Assembly (NCBI RefSeq): GCF_905475395.1
Contig: NC_058342.1
Span: forward strand, 23,098,640 to 23,162,639
Direction of reading: 5' to 3'
DNA from: Chrysoperla carnea
Lineage: Eukaryota > Arthropoda > Insecta > Neuroptera > Chrysopidae
DNA: 64,000 bases
In this document: one piece after another, positions 12,545 through 24,600 of the stretch
Layout: the number at the start of each line of letters is the position of its first letter
Numbering within the stretch: the first letter of the stretch is position 1
Translations under genes and position numbers: made by a program
The notes under the pieces: generated by a model
Database searches by the model: none
What the model saw: the letters and a program-made list of their open reading frames with translations, nothing else
What the model was told of the DNA's origin: nothing

Positions 12545-13035
12545 ACCCTGCAATAGGTTACTTCCGGTAGTGAAAAATAAACTATGAAATTTGATAAAAA
12601 TTAAAATTTATGTAGAAATATACTTAAATATTCTGATTTTAAGTCATAAAAACCCATTATTGTTTTATTATATTAAAATTAAAAGTCGTAATTTTTAATC
12701 CGTATATCACGTGACCTAAAACACGAGCCGCCATGATGTGACATCATATAGGTAAAAATAATATGCATTAATTACTAATTTGTTGACGACTTTCATAGTT
12801 TTATAGGTTATGTTACCATCAACTTTATTTATAAATACATATATAATTACAAACACGACTGTTGTTTTTACCAATATTACGTCACCAAAATAGCTGACAG
12901 CGTTTTTGCGAGAAAAAAAGGTTTAAAAATTTAAGTTTATGGCAAGAAAGCTTGTTTATTTTACCGAAATACAATTTTTTGTGGCTTTTTATTAAGAAAA
13001 TTAACTTTTTGAAGTACTTTTTCATAGTTCCCTAT
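12545..13035. repeat. Dispersed repeat family A, copy 3
   Basis: Matches 4140-4530 and 4913-5413 in order: 'aaaattaaaagtcgtaattt', 'atatcacgtgacctaaaac', 'accatcaactttatttata', 'ttacgtcaccaaaat' and 'ttgaagtactttttca'. Its edges, 'caataggtta' and 'tccctattg', are remnants of the inverted ends of copy 2. Confidence 0.7.
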
Positions 13036-13563
13036 TGCATAAGTTCCAATAATACATTAACTACTAATAACTGGGAGCTTACCCGCTTTGAATAGTTCCC
13101 ATTTAGACTAACAGATGGCAATACTGGTACTTTACTAGAAGAATGGGAATTGCAACTCCGCCAACTGGCGATAATAAGTTGTACTAATAAAAACAGGATC
13201 CTGATCCGTTATGAGTAGTTCCAATTTATACCACTAGGTTACTTATGATTTATCAATAATTTAAAAAACGCAGAGAAGTAATTTTACTCTTTCTACGGAC
13301 TATGAGAATAAATTCAATGAGTTTTGCTAGTTTTTGTAAGAACCAATGAGCTGTGTTTCTCTTCATAAAAACCATCAATTGAATATATTGATTGAAGAAA
13401 AATTTAAATCTAAGATCGTTTCAAGTGATCGCAAAAAGGGATTTTTATTTTTTTAGGGATTATATTTAATTCTTTATACAAATGATTTAGTACCGATTAC
13501 ACAAATCCGATACTTTTTAAACGTACTGAATTCATATTGGGTCCGAAAACTTCTTAAGTGAAT

Positions 13564-13640
13564 TATTGAAGTCAATTTTAGTACATCAATCGTGGCGCTG
13601 TTTATCGTACATCGTTATTTACTAAAATTGACTTCAATAG
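13564..13640. repeat. Hairpin with near-perfect 20-bp arms
   Basis: TTGAAGTCAATTTTAGTA at the left is followed about 35 bp later by its inverse, TACTAAAATTGACTTCAA. Isolated stem-loop of unknown origin, possibly the core of an old fold-back element. Confidence 0.55.
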
Positions 13641-13943
13641 AGGATCTTTGTTTTTGTATTTGGAGTTTCCTAGCCGTATTTTTAAACGATGTACGTTTAA
13701 AAATCAAATGTGTGTTGACGTTTAAACAAAGTGTCCAGTGCTGTCGTAATTTTTTCCCGTATATTTACAATTTATTATAAATTATCTATCATATTGTGGT
13801 TAACCAAAAAAAGTTGCTTTTCCGGTTGTCACTAATTTCCTGTCAAACACACAACATTTTTGATAGTCATGGAAGCTTTACATAATTCTATAAAATCTCA
13901 CAAAAATGTTTTATCAAATTTGACGATGACTGGAGACACTCGA

Positions 13944-13953
13944 TTTATTTATT
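13944..13953 (-). terminator. Poly(A) signal of EXT1
   Basis: Two overlapping AATAAA hexamers on the minus strand, about 34-43 nt past the EXT1 stop codon. No other strong signal lies nearer. Confidence 0.6.
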
Positions 13954-13986
13954 AAAATTAAAAAAATGAATATGAAAAATTGAATT

Positions 13987-16900
13987 TTAGCTACCTACAC
14001 GTTCAATTTGTCGATATTTCTTTCTTAAATTTGATACAGGATCTTTAAATAGGACTGGATCTAAACGTAAATTAGATCGTAATAAAGGCATATAACCAAA
14101 AACGGCTGCAAACGTATTTAAACACGTTTGACGTTGGACGAAATGATCTGGATCATTCCACGGTGAACTATTCGTAAATCAAAACAAAACACAATCAATA
14201 TTTATTCAAAATTTCTAATACAGTCAAATCTGGTTAAATGAGCACTGGATTACAGTAAAATTTTTATTATTATCCCTATCCCTATAATATTATAAATGTG
14301 AAAGTAAGCATGTTTGTTTGTTACGCTTTTACGCTAAAATTAGCGAATGGTTTTTAATGAAACTGTACAGCAATATAGCTGATAATATCAGAATAACACA
14401 TGAACTATAATTTATAAAGATATATTAAAAAAATTAAATTTAATCTGGAATTTACCATTTTTTAAATTTTTACATAAATCTTTAATTTATGGTTAAAAAT
14501 GATGATTATAGATGGATCTATGATCATCATTTTGAACCATAAATTAAAGAAATCTGTAAAAATTTAAAATAATAAACGTCAAACAAATCATGGCCAACTT
14601 TTCTGATATACTCAATGAATTATGACTAATTTACAATTAATAAAATTGAAAACTGTGCATATCAAGAGAGGGTGGAGGCTATATAAAGCGGTGGTTTTTA
14701 CTTTTAAGCCCAGTGAAGCGGGCGGGTATCAAGCTAGTCTGAGATCTTACACAAATTTTAAATTTCTGCATCGACCTTGCCTGCTTTTGAACCCTGAACA
14801 GAATAAAATCAGCTCAAAATCTCAAGAAAACCGCTTTTCGAAAAATGAAGAAACTTTTTTTATCTTTCATATTTTGGTAGTTTTTTAAATTTTTCTTAAA
14901 AACTGTGCATTTTAGGGAAAAAATACTTTTAAAGTTGTTAAGCATAAAATTTTCAATCGATCTGTATATGTTGTTTGTTCTCAACCTTTGACATTTTCGG
15001 AAATATCGATATTTGAATAAATATATACGAAGCATACTTATTTTCCACCCTCTAGTGGTGAAAATTATAATCCGAAAAAAACTATATATATATCTCGATT
15101 GGAAATTTTACATTCCACAACTTTAGACTGAAGTGTTTTTTCCCTAAAATGTATAGTTTTTGAATAAATTATAAAAATCTGCGGAAAAACGGGGAAAATT
15201 TTATTTATATATCAATTTTCCAAAAATGCTAAAGATTGGGTTCAATCAAAATATACAGATAGGTTGGAAATTTTATGCTTAACAACTTTTATTCAACGTA
15301 ATTTTTCTCTAAAATACAGTTTTGAAGATAAATTTAAAAATCCACAAAATCTTAATCTTTTTTCAGAAAATATGAAAGATAGTATAAGATTTATATATAC
15401 AAATCTATCGGAAATTTTTCGCCCGATAATTTTGGACTGAACTGTTTTTTCTCTAAAATGCACAGTTTTCGAGTAAATTGCAAAAAATTGTGGAAAACGT
15501 GGAAAATCGTTGCTAGCTCCAGTAAAGGAGCCAATATGAGCGAAAAAGTTGGCGTAGCGGAGGAACGCGCTTTAACCTCTATTTTGCAATAACTTTTGCC
15601 CTAATAGAGATTTTTGAAAAACTCTGTTTCATAAAACGTCTGTTTCGTAATTGAAAAATCGATCAACATTTGGATTCGAAATTTTGCTAGCAAAACCGGA
15701 ACTGGTTAAACAATTCGGCTTTCGCCGTCGACATTCAAAATCAGCGGGTCAAAATACTAAGAAAAGAACACACAAAATACAACCATTATTGCCTGGAAAT
15801 TTGGTCAGTAAATAAGTTTATAACAAAAATTTGGATTCTGAAAGTAAGTTTATCTTTTCCTCTGGCCAAAAAAATAAACTTTTTATTTCGTGATTTCTCC
15901 AAAATTGATTTTATAAATTTTTAATCATCCAGGTCGATTGTATCATCTCATTTAACCAAATTTGACCAAAATATTTCGACTAAAGGGGTATTAAAATTCT
16001 TACCGAACGCCAGATAATTGTTGTTCCTTATACTGCTTACGTTGAGTCACTTTGATTGGTGGACGGCGAGTCACATGACTAACAAGAAAATTCATCAAAA
16101 TATCCTCACAATTTTGACTTTGTTCGACAGTCTTATGCAACAATGGATTTAACCAATGCGTATACAAAACATTATAATAACGATGATAGAAGGCAGCTCC
16201 CGTTAACACAATCGAATAATCATTCGTCCATTTCGAAGTATAACCCCACGAACTTTTCGAATCATCCCAATAATGTGATCGTGCCGGATAACCAACAATA
16301 CGTTCAGGAAATTCACGCCATACTTGAAACGCAAAATCAATTTCATCGGTAGTCAGCAACGAATCCTCGTCAAGTGAAAGAACACCAGCGGTTTGTATCA
16401 ACGAATGTGGATAAAATCGTTGAGAAATACCCGTAGTTGTTGCACTATTTGCGGCTCCACTGTTTGTACCAATATTTCCGACTGTTGGTAATATATTCAT
16501 TGGAATGTTTGGAGGCATTACAGGCCAACGATTTGAGGATGGTGGCGATTTATCGTTCACCCAAACAATGATTAATCGAACAATATATTTACTTTTACTA
16601 ACGTTTTTAATAAGACGATATAGGGATGAAGTTGGAGTTAACGGCATCCCTAAATGGCAGTAAATTACACATGTAAACTTATTAATATCCGTTGAAGTTA
16701 ACGTAGTTAATTGATTTAAATTTTTTAAATAGAATGGATAATTCCACCAGGAATCACTAAATTGTGGTAACGTAAGAAGTCCACCAGGATGGGTATTCCA
16801 TAAATAACCATCTCGATACTTGTTAATTGACGTCGATGCGGACGACGATGAAGGAATACGTTCCTTAATTATTTCTAACGTAGTAAAAATAATTTTCTCA

Positions 16901-18111
16901 ATTGAACTAAAATAATGTTGCCATAAAATTTGGGTTTGTTGACGCATTTCCAAAATATCTGTTGGTGTAATTGAACGAACTATATCTGGTACTTGTAGAA
17001 GAAGACGTTCATCCGCCCAAATAACAGCTTTACTCCAATCGATAACCTGTTGAAATGGTAAAGCCCAATCATTGGATAAAATTACTGGAATACATCCAGC
17101 TTGTAATGCTTCCAAGAAACGAAATGAACCAAGACGTCTTCCACGAGGCACCAAACAAAACGTACTATTTTGCAAAAGAACATCGTAATCATATCGATCG
17201 TATTCGAGGTTATCTTCATCGCAACGATCATCTTTTAATTCTTTCCAACTTTTACCATGTCGACATGTTGTAACCATAATTAAATCGTGATCATTATGTA
17301 AGTGAAACAACGCATTTCTAGTTTCCGATCCTATACCATGAACATATCGTTTCCCTTTAAACGCCAACAAATATTTCTTATTCGATGGAAATCGATTATT
17401 TTGTACGTAACCCGGTTCTCCACCTTTCTCCGCATGCTTTTTATGAAACAACGGTATACTAATATCAAAACCCGGACGTAAATGACTATTTGAAATCGAG
17501 GCTTTCGCTAAAATCGCCAAACCATAATCAAAGCCTAAACTATCTTCCGCATAATCCGGCCATGTACCAGAATATAAATTAAAAATAACATGATTTAATC
17601 CATTATTCCATAGTGGTAATCGTTGGATTCGAGCTGGCATATTTCGTACATAATCCGCTGAAAGAGGATCTCGATCTAAGGTATCTAATGAAAGTATAAA
17701 GAGACATGCTTCAGAAGGATCTGTTGTTATATATCGTGATTCCAGTAAAACACTAAGGATTTTTTGATACGATGCACTAATTAACGTAGAGGTTCCTGTT
17801 GGATCTGTTTGTTCTTGTGGATAAACATACACTTTTAAATGATCCGGTGAACATCGATTATAATCGAAACATGTTTCCATTCGACATTCTTTATAATTAT
17901 TATTCGGCATCATCCATCGTTTATTCGCTATCGGAGGAACTTCATTTACACTAGGTGAATTCGACGATGATGTATAACACTTTAATTGATCGTATTCTGT
18001 GTTAATTGTGCTAATAAAATGATGACTTTTCAATCGATATCCACCAAAATAACAGTATGCAAGAAATGCACACGATAATAAAACGAGTAAATAACGTTTT
18101 TTCGCTTGCAT
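13987..18111 (-). CDS. EXT1: Exostosin-1 (heparan sulfate co-polymerase, tout-velu orthologue)
   Basis: Two coding exons: 18111-16004 and 14167-13987. The donor CG|GTAAGA joins AG|TTCACCG to make an Arg codon, giving 762 aa, the usual EXT1 length. EXT1 with EXT2 alternately adds GlcA and GlcNAc to heparan sulfate in the Golgi. Residues about 6-24 form the type II membrane anchor. A GT47 exostosin domain follows to about residue 400 ([18 protein letters not shown] near 165; [20 protein letters not shown] near 320). The C-terminal GT64 domain carries the metal-binding acidic cluster SLDEDSLL near 580, then [19 protein letters not shown]. Exon 2 supplies the conserved end with [20 protein letters not shown] and KKYRQIER. 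The start follows a stop-rich leader and gives the expected short cytoplasmic tail. The single intron is almost filled by a pogo-like element. It could only be confused with EXT2 or botv; the C-terminal peptide favours EXT1. Upstream UTR exons are not resolved. Confidence 0.95.
14221..15970. mobile_element. pogo-like element filling the EXT1 intron
   Basis: The left end TA|CAGTCAAATCTGGTTAAATG and the minus-strand right end GGTCAAATTTGGTTAAATG are inverted, about 1.75 kb apart. They bracket most of the 1.84 kb EXT1 intron (14168-16003). The interior has no transposase I can read. From about 14885 to 15500 it is built of degenerate direct and inverted repeats around 'ctaaaatgcacagtttt'. The right terminus has lost its final CTGTA. 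Confidence 0.55.
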
Positions 18112-19726
18112 TTTTGCATGCTAAATTATTATTAATAATAAAATTCTAACCTTGCACATTTTAAACTAAGTTTTTCCACTCATTTTTCTTTTTAAATAAA
18201 TTTTTTTGTACACATTAACAAACTAAAACAATGTTTTTGTTTAAATTACATTTTCATGTATGTTATTTATATATTTTCAGATGATAGAAATCACATCTGC
18301 TTTTCGATTTATAAATTCTGAGTAAATTGTCATAAAAAAAATGACATAACATAACCGTATATTTTTTATGTTAAAAATCTGTTCACTTGAAGTAATTCAC
18401 TGTTCACTGTTTTTTCAAAAAAATAAAAATAATTTGCTCGGTTCGCACACGGTTTTATATCAAACATATATAATATGCATCTAATTATTTACAATAAATA
18501 CACACAGATAAACTTGCTATTGACTACAATAATTGTTGTTCAATGAATTTTATAATACCCAGTAATTACTATTTCAAGTACTTCATAAAATGTTGCTGTA
18601 TACTGACTTCACTCAATATTGAGTTATCTCAATCGAAATTACTAATTCATTTTGTCATTTGTGTATCTCTTTGAAGAGACTGAACCTAGTTCTGTTTTTT
18701 TTGTATAGTATGTATGTATGTGTATGATTCTTCTTTGACAATCAAAAAAAAGTTGTACAGTGTTTACTGTAACAATTTATTTACAATGTTTACTGTATAT
18801 GCAGTGCAATTTGTAAACTAGGATTGCCAGTTTCATATACATATGTACCATATCGAAGATGAACGGGAAACTGGGGGTTCAAGAACGTGTCTGCAGGCAA
18901 GATTGGGTTGCAATCTTGAATCTTGATCAGGTCTTACATCTGGCACAATATGAAAGTAGTATTGTTGGTGAGAAGAAAGAAATTCAAAAAAGTCCAATTT
19001 CGTCATATTTAATTTATTTCAACTATATAAAAAATATAAGGACGAAGTAATATAAATATATTAGAAATTTGCAAATTTTGTCTATCGTTTTGCACGAAAA
19101 CTATAAATCAGTTTGTTTTGGCATTAATCCTTAAGTATCTATCAACACTTAATCACAAGGTATAGACATAAAAATTTTACGCAAGCATGACTCGAACAAA
19201 ACGAACAAACATGAAAATTCTGCACGAACGTGACTCAAATAGAACGAATATTTAAGTTTTACAACTGACTTCTTATCGTGAAACCAACAAAATAAGCTGC
19301 AAAGTCCTATAAACACTAAAATCATGAACAAAATCAATTCTCACTACTCTAGTTGCTGAGGTCAAATCCATCGTGGTGGAGATTCAGCAATTATAATGCT
19401 ATTTTTTTCTTTTTCCATCTTTTTGGCCGTCCAGCAAAACCTTCTAAGCCCATCACTGTCGGGCGATGTCCGAGTCGATGGTAACCCTAGGGTGCGAGGT
19501 TACAAAGGGACACGCGCATGGAAATTTTAAACAAACACAAAATTTCCGAACGTTTAAGCTTCTCCAACGACCATTCGTTAGTTCAAATGAGCTGAAATTT
19601 GATAAGGCAGATTGATGTTATTAAATTGTGGCATCATTTCAGTAATTTAGAGAGAATTTCCAGGGGATAAGCCGCTTTTTTCGACATTTTTCTGGGCATG
19701 CACATCTATACAGTCCCTCCAAATTG
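18112..19726. other. EXT1 upstream region, no further gene seen
   Basis: Should contain the EXT1 5' UTR and promoter because translation starts at 18111 on the minus strand. AT-rich, with no confident TATA or initiator. A short GC-richer block near 19430-19510 resembles no gene I know. A text match between 19550-19670 and 62280-62420 ('cttctccaacga', 'gaaatttgata') suggests an old dispersed repeat. Confidence 0.5.
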
Positions 19727-20040
19727 AACTAGTGGATTGAAAATTAGTATGAAGGTTTGGTTAAAGTAAAAAACGTACCTTTTTGTTGTACTTAGTTCCC
19801 AGTCTCTATCTTTTTTTATACCACACCATAAAGAATTAAGAATCGAGAAGGCATTTGGCCGGGATTTGAGCTTCTTTCACAAACTAGTGGATTGAAAATG
19901 GATATGTAGGTTTGGTTAAAGTCAAAAACGTACCTTTTTGTAGTACCTAGTTCCCAGTCTCTATCCTTTTTTTAATACCACACTGTAAAAAATTAAGAAT
20001 CGAGAAGGCATTTGGTCGGGATTTGAGCTTCTCTCACAAA
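19727..20040. repeat. Two-copy tandem duplication, period 155 bp
   Basis: Copy 1 begins at 19727 and copy 2 at 19882, each with 'aactagtggattgaaaat'. Both contain 'gtttggttaaagt', 'aaaaacgtacctttttg', 'ttcccagtctctatc', 'aagaatcgagaaggcattt' and 'gggatttgagcttct'. Divergence is a few percent, so the duplication is fairly recent. Confidence 0.85.
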
Positions 20041-20847
20041 TGTTCCCTGTGACATCAGAAATTGCTCATTCCTCCATGTGAAACGTTATAGGCATATTTT
20101 CTTTTTTAAATTCAAATTTTTACTTATCAATGAAAAAAAATAATGCAAATATTTAGACAGATAATTGTTGCCAAATAAGAATAATTGGCAACCATAGAAA
20201 ACAGCTACAGTGCAATGTGCACAGATTTATAATTGCAAATTAAAACCTTGGAAGATAAACTTCAATCTTTAAAGCAAAAGTATAATGTATCCTATTAAAA
20301 TTAAAAGGTAATTTCATTTAATTTGAATTAAAAGAATCCAAATTTAGATTTTATATAAATCTGGAATTTAAAATTTACTGCTTGAAAGATTTGAAATGCT
20401 TGACTAAAATTTACTGCTTGAAAGTAAATTTGTTTCAAATTAAAATTCAAACTAAACTTGAGTTTCTGTTTAAATTAATTAATTCATTATTCTTAAATAA
20501 TTGAAATTGATAATTTATTCCGTAGGTAACTAAGATAATATTTGCTGAATTCGTGAAAATGGGATATCATTGGGGTAGAAATTGCAAAAGTTTAATATTG
20601 AATTTTTTGAGTAACGAAGCCACCTGTTATCGAAATGCTCAAATATTAATTAACATTATAACAAATATAGTCGAGATCTAAACGCAATACTTAGGTAATT
20701 TTTTGTCAGATGGCTCTTACTTATTAAATAAATCAGTATTCTTTACCAAGTTGAGTAAGAATAATTTTGGTTTTTATAAGTTTAGCCAGTTTTTATCGCA
20801 TAGAAATGAAATATTGTTCTTGTTCATAGAAAAATTTTTTTGTATAG

Positions 20848-20957
20848 GTGCCTATAAACATTGTGAAAAAGGATCGAATTCTAATCGCGATGTATTTTAT
20901 TGGAAAAATCAAATTTGCTGTGAAAACCACCCCAACTACCGTTGGAAATCACAATAA
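20848..20957 (+). CDS. Possible terminal exon of an unknown cysteine-containing protein
   Basis: A pyrimidine tract and acceptor (TTTTTTTGTATAG|G) precede an open stretch ending at TAA 20955-20957. The peptide is compositionally coding-like, unlike the surrounding AT-rich frames. It contains YKHCEKGSNSNRD, then VFYWKNQICCENHP and ends NYRWKSQ. I do not recognise the family and found no convincing upstream exon. It could be the last exon of a small gene or chance. No poly(A) signal stands out beyond the overlapping AATAAA at the stop. Confidence 0.25.
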
Positions 20958-21073
20958 AAGAAAATGAAATTTGATTTTTTTTTCAAGATTCCAAATAGGT
21001 GAATACCTATTTATAAAGTTCATTTAAATATAAAAATATAACACAGATATAATGACATAATTGTTCATAAACA

Positions 21074-21232
21074 ATAGACCTTTTCATTTTAAAAAGTGAT
21101 TACTTTTTGTTTCGGACAGTTTGTTAAAAAATTAATGTGATAAAATGAATAACAAATATTTTATATCTTTGTCCAACTTATTACTTTCTGTCCGAAACAA
21201 TAATGAATCGTAATTGAAGTGAAAAGGTCTAT
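21074..21232. mobile_element. Tiny MITE, 159 bp
   Basis: ATAGACCTTTTCA on the left is inverted as TGAAAAGGTCTAT on the right. A second inner pair is TTTTTGTTTCGGACAG and CTGTCCGAAACAATAA. Both arms fold into one hairpin. TA or ATA flanks are compatible with a TA target. No coding capacity. Confidence 0.75.
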
Positions 21233-21637
21233 TTATAGAATGGAACACTGATTGAGCGAGTACAACTTATTTCTTTTTACAAACTTTATTAAAAATGGAT
21301 ATGTGTACTTATGTACTCACGTAAGAAGTCATACTTCTTCGATAATAACAAATATAATAATTTATAAATAATGTATACAAATAGTACATACTCCATTTAA
21401 CCTGCCTATTATAGGTAACACTTGTGAGTGATATTTCGTTTATCGACTAGCTTCATGGTGTTAAAAAATTTTAACTAACTCCAACATGTAGTTTTCGTGT
21501 CACTCTATGCGCGCGCATTATAAAAATTTACTCTCATCATTTTTTTATAACTAAAGGTGTAGGTATAACTTCAAAAAGGATTCGATGTTGAGACAGGAAA
21601 CTTAATTATAGTAAAATAGTAAAACTGTTTTTGAATT

Positions 21638-21643
21638 TTTATT
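21638..21643 (-). terminator. Poly(A) signal of the family-31 glycosidase gene
   Basis: AATAAA on the minus strand, 29 nt past the stop codon at 21672-21674, in an AT-rich 3' end. Confidence 0.6.
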
Positions 21644-21671
21644 TATAAATTATTTAAACTATTTTACAAAT

Positions 21672-24600
21672 TTATTGGCGAACGAAAAATGGTAAAACAT
21701 CAATTGGAGCTGGATAATCCTTAAGAGTACGTCCTCCTTCATAAACAGATCCATTGTTACCATCCTTCCATTTTCCACTTGGTAAATAAACATCTCGCTT
21801 CACTGCACCTTCAACAACAACTGGCGCTGCTAAAATTTTATCTCCTAATAAGAATTCTAGAAAAAAAAAATTGAACCAATAAATACCATAATTTCTTAGA
21901 TTTGAATTATCAGCAAAACTTACGATCATTAATTCGGTATGTTTGAGGATCTTCTGGAGCAACCCACCATACAGGAGCGTTTAGTGGGATACCTTCTTTA
22001 ATAGCTGTCTTTGCTTCTTCAATAATCACTGGTGTGTATTCAGCGTGTAATTTTACGAATTTTTGTGAAATTCCCAATACCTACAAAAAATCGACAAATT
22101 AGTGAACGAAATTTTTAGACATGATCAAATTTTCCAGATTCTGACCAGTTTAAAATAGGCATACGATTGAAATTTAAATACAAAGTAATAAAGTACAGTT
22201 GACGATTTTCGAAAAAATGGTTTAAATAAAAAATGTTAGTTTTTTGAATGAGGATTATTCTTCTATAAAGTATATTCTTTATTTAGTCTTTCCATTAAAG
22301 TATACAGTTTTTGTTGAGATCATTTTTTAATAAGTGGCCTCTGGCTAGAGATGCATAGATTAAACTAGCTCCTACCATATATGAAATATACATGAAGGTA
22401 TACTAAGTTTAGTCCCAAGTTTTTTAACGCTTCAAAATATTGAAGCTACGAACAAACTTTTGGTATTGGTGTTCAAAAAATCACCTAAAGAGTTCATTTC
22501 CGGTTCTCTGCCCGTCGACATGATAACTCAAAAACGAAAAGAGATATCAAGCAGAAATTTTTATAGCGTGCTAAGAACGTAAAAAGTGAGCTTGAGTTCG
22601 TAAATGAATAACATACTTCAATTGGGTCTTGGGTCAGTAGGGCTCATTTTGTAAACCATTAGAGATAGAACAAAAGTTTAATTGTAAAAAATGATCCTTA
22701 TAAAAAAATAAACAACTTTTGTTTCAAACATTATTTCGTAAACATAACCCGCTTACCCGTTAGGGTGCAAACTAATCTTTAGTGATGAGTGCGAGTGAGA
22801 TTGACATACAAATGGTCTAACGTATATTTGGTACACCCACATTAACAGTGTTATACGAAATTCAGTCGACAGGGCGCACGTTTTAACGTCCTGCATAAGA
22901 AACGACTAACAATGTCTGCCATATTATTCTATGCAAAGCGAGGCGTCATGGTTCGGTTTAAAATTTTCGCAAACCAAAACAAATGGCGGCCAAAAAGCTT
23001 CGATAATTGGGTTGATTTTTTAAACTCTCTTAATTTATTTAAAATAATGCAAGCACTGTCATTCAACACTTTCTATGCAGGGTATTTCAACAATAAACTC
23101 AGTCAATTGTTTGTTTTCTTAAAAAACAAAAACTTTTCTTATTTTTTTTTAAAGGTTTTAGAAAGGATAAAAAAACTTACATCAATCTTTTCGTCTTTGA
23201 AATCCCACGGGACCAAGGAAAATTGAACACTTGGCATAAATGTATTAGCTTGTAGCCATCGAATAAATAATTCGCCAGTAATTGTATCATTTCCATACAA
23301 GTTTCCACCAACCATGTCAGGTAACACTAATGGATATCCAGCTAAATTCATTTGTAACAACGTCGTAATCAAAGTGCGTAAACCGTTTTCGAAGCCCCAA
23401 CGAGTATCTTTATCCACAATACGTACAAATATTGGCAACTCTTGTGATTTGTACGCGGAACGCACTTCAATTAAATCCCCAAATTGAGCGCATGTTTTCA
23501 CATATTCAGTGGTGAAAGAATTTGGTACTTTGTTGAAAGTTTCATTTTTTCCGCCAAAGAAAACTGGAATCTGAAATTGTAAATTGAGATCAGTTTTTAT
23601 TTCTCCTATCGAAATAATCGACAAAGTTTCTACTTACTTGAGGTGCCCAACTGGTTTCACCAGCGTCAAATTTATAACTGTCCAAACCGGTTTCATTTTT
23701 CAATTTCCATAAACGTTCTGCCCACCATTTTCTTGCCTCTTCATTTGTAAAATCAACAAGAGATGCTTCTCCTTTACCACTATTCCACCATTGTGTTTCA
23801 ACTTCACCATTTTCATTTGTTACCAAATAACCTTTCTCTTTCGCATCTTTAAAATATGGATCACAATTTGTATTGATGAAAGGATGAACCCAAAGTGTTA
23901 CACGGAAACCTTGATCGTGTAATTTTTGCACAACGGCTTTTGGATCTTCGAATTTAGATTTACGGAATTCTAATGCACCGTAGCATATTTCCCAGTCGTC
24001 GTCCAATTCGAATTGTCCTGTGAAATTGTTTGCAAGAATCTCTTTGGCAAATGTATCAACGACTGTGGTGTTAACGTCACGTTTGAATTTCGCCCAAGTG
24101 GACCAAATTGGTTCTTCAAACATTTTTGCATTTGGTATTCCAGTTGGTTTACCGAAGAATGTTTTCACAGCATGTTTGTGAGCCTCTTTCACGTTTTCTT
24201 TCACTACAATGTCGTAAGTGAATGTGAAATTTTTGCGTTGGATGTAAGGTCCATCGATTTTGGCAGTGAAACAAACTCGATCTTTTTCGGTATCTTCTGT
24301 TCGATTTTGTGTTACAAATAACGGGGTGTCAGAATCGATGTGAATATAAGCACCCACTTCGGATAACCAATATGGTTCAATAACCGCACAATTTCCATCT
24401 TCCTTCGTAATATAAGCAAAATCGTTAAGCTTTAATTCATCTATTGGCCAATATTGTTCTTTTTGTTCCGGACCACCAAACCAACTTTGATTTTTTAAGT
24501 GAACGCAATCCGATAATGTTGTATTTGGATCTCGAACTGTCCATACCATACGGGTATGACCTTCAGAAATTTCTTGGATATCGACGTATGCTGCTTCAAA

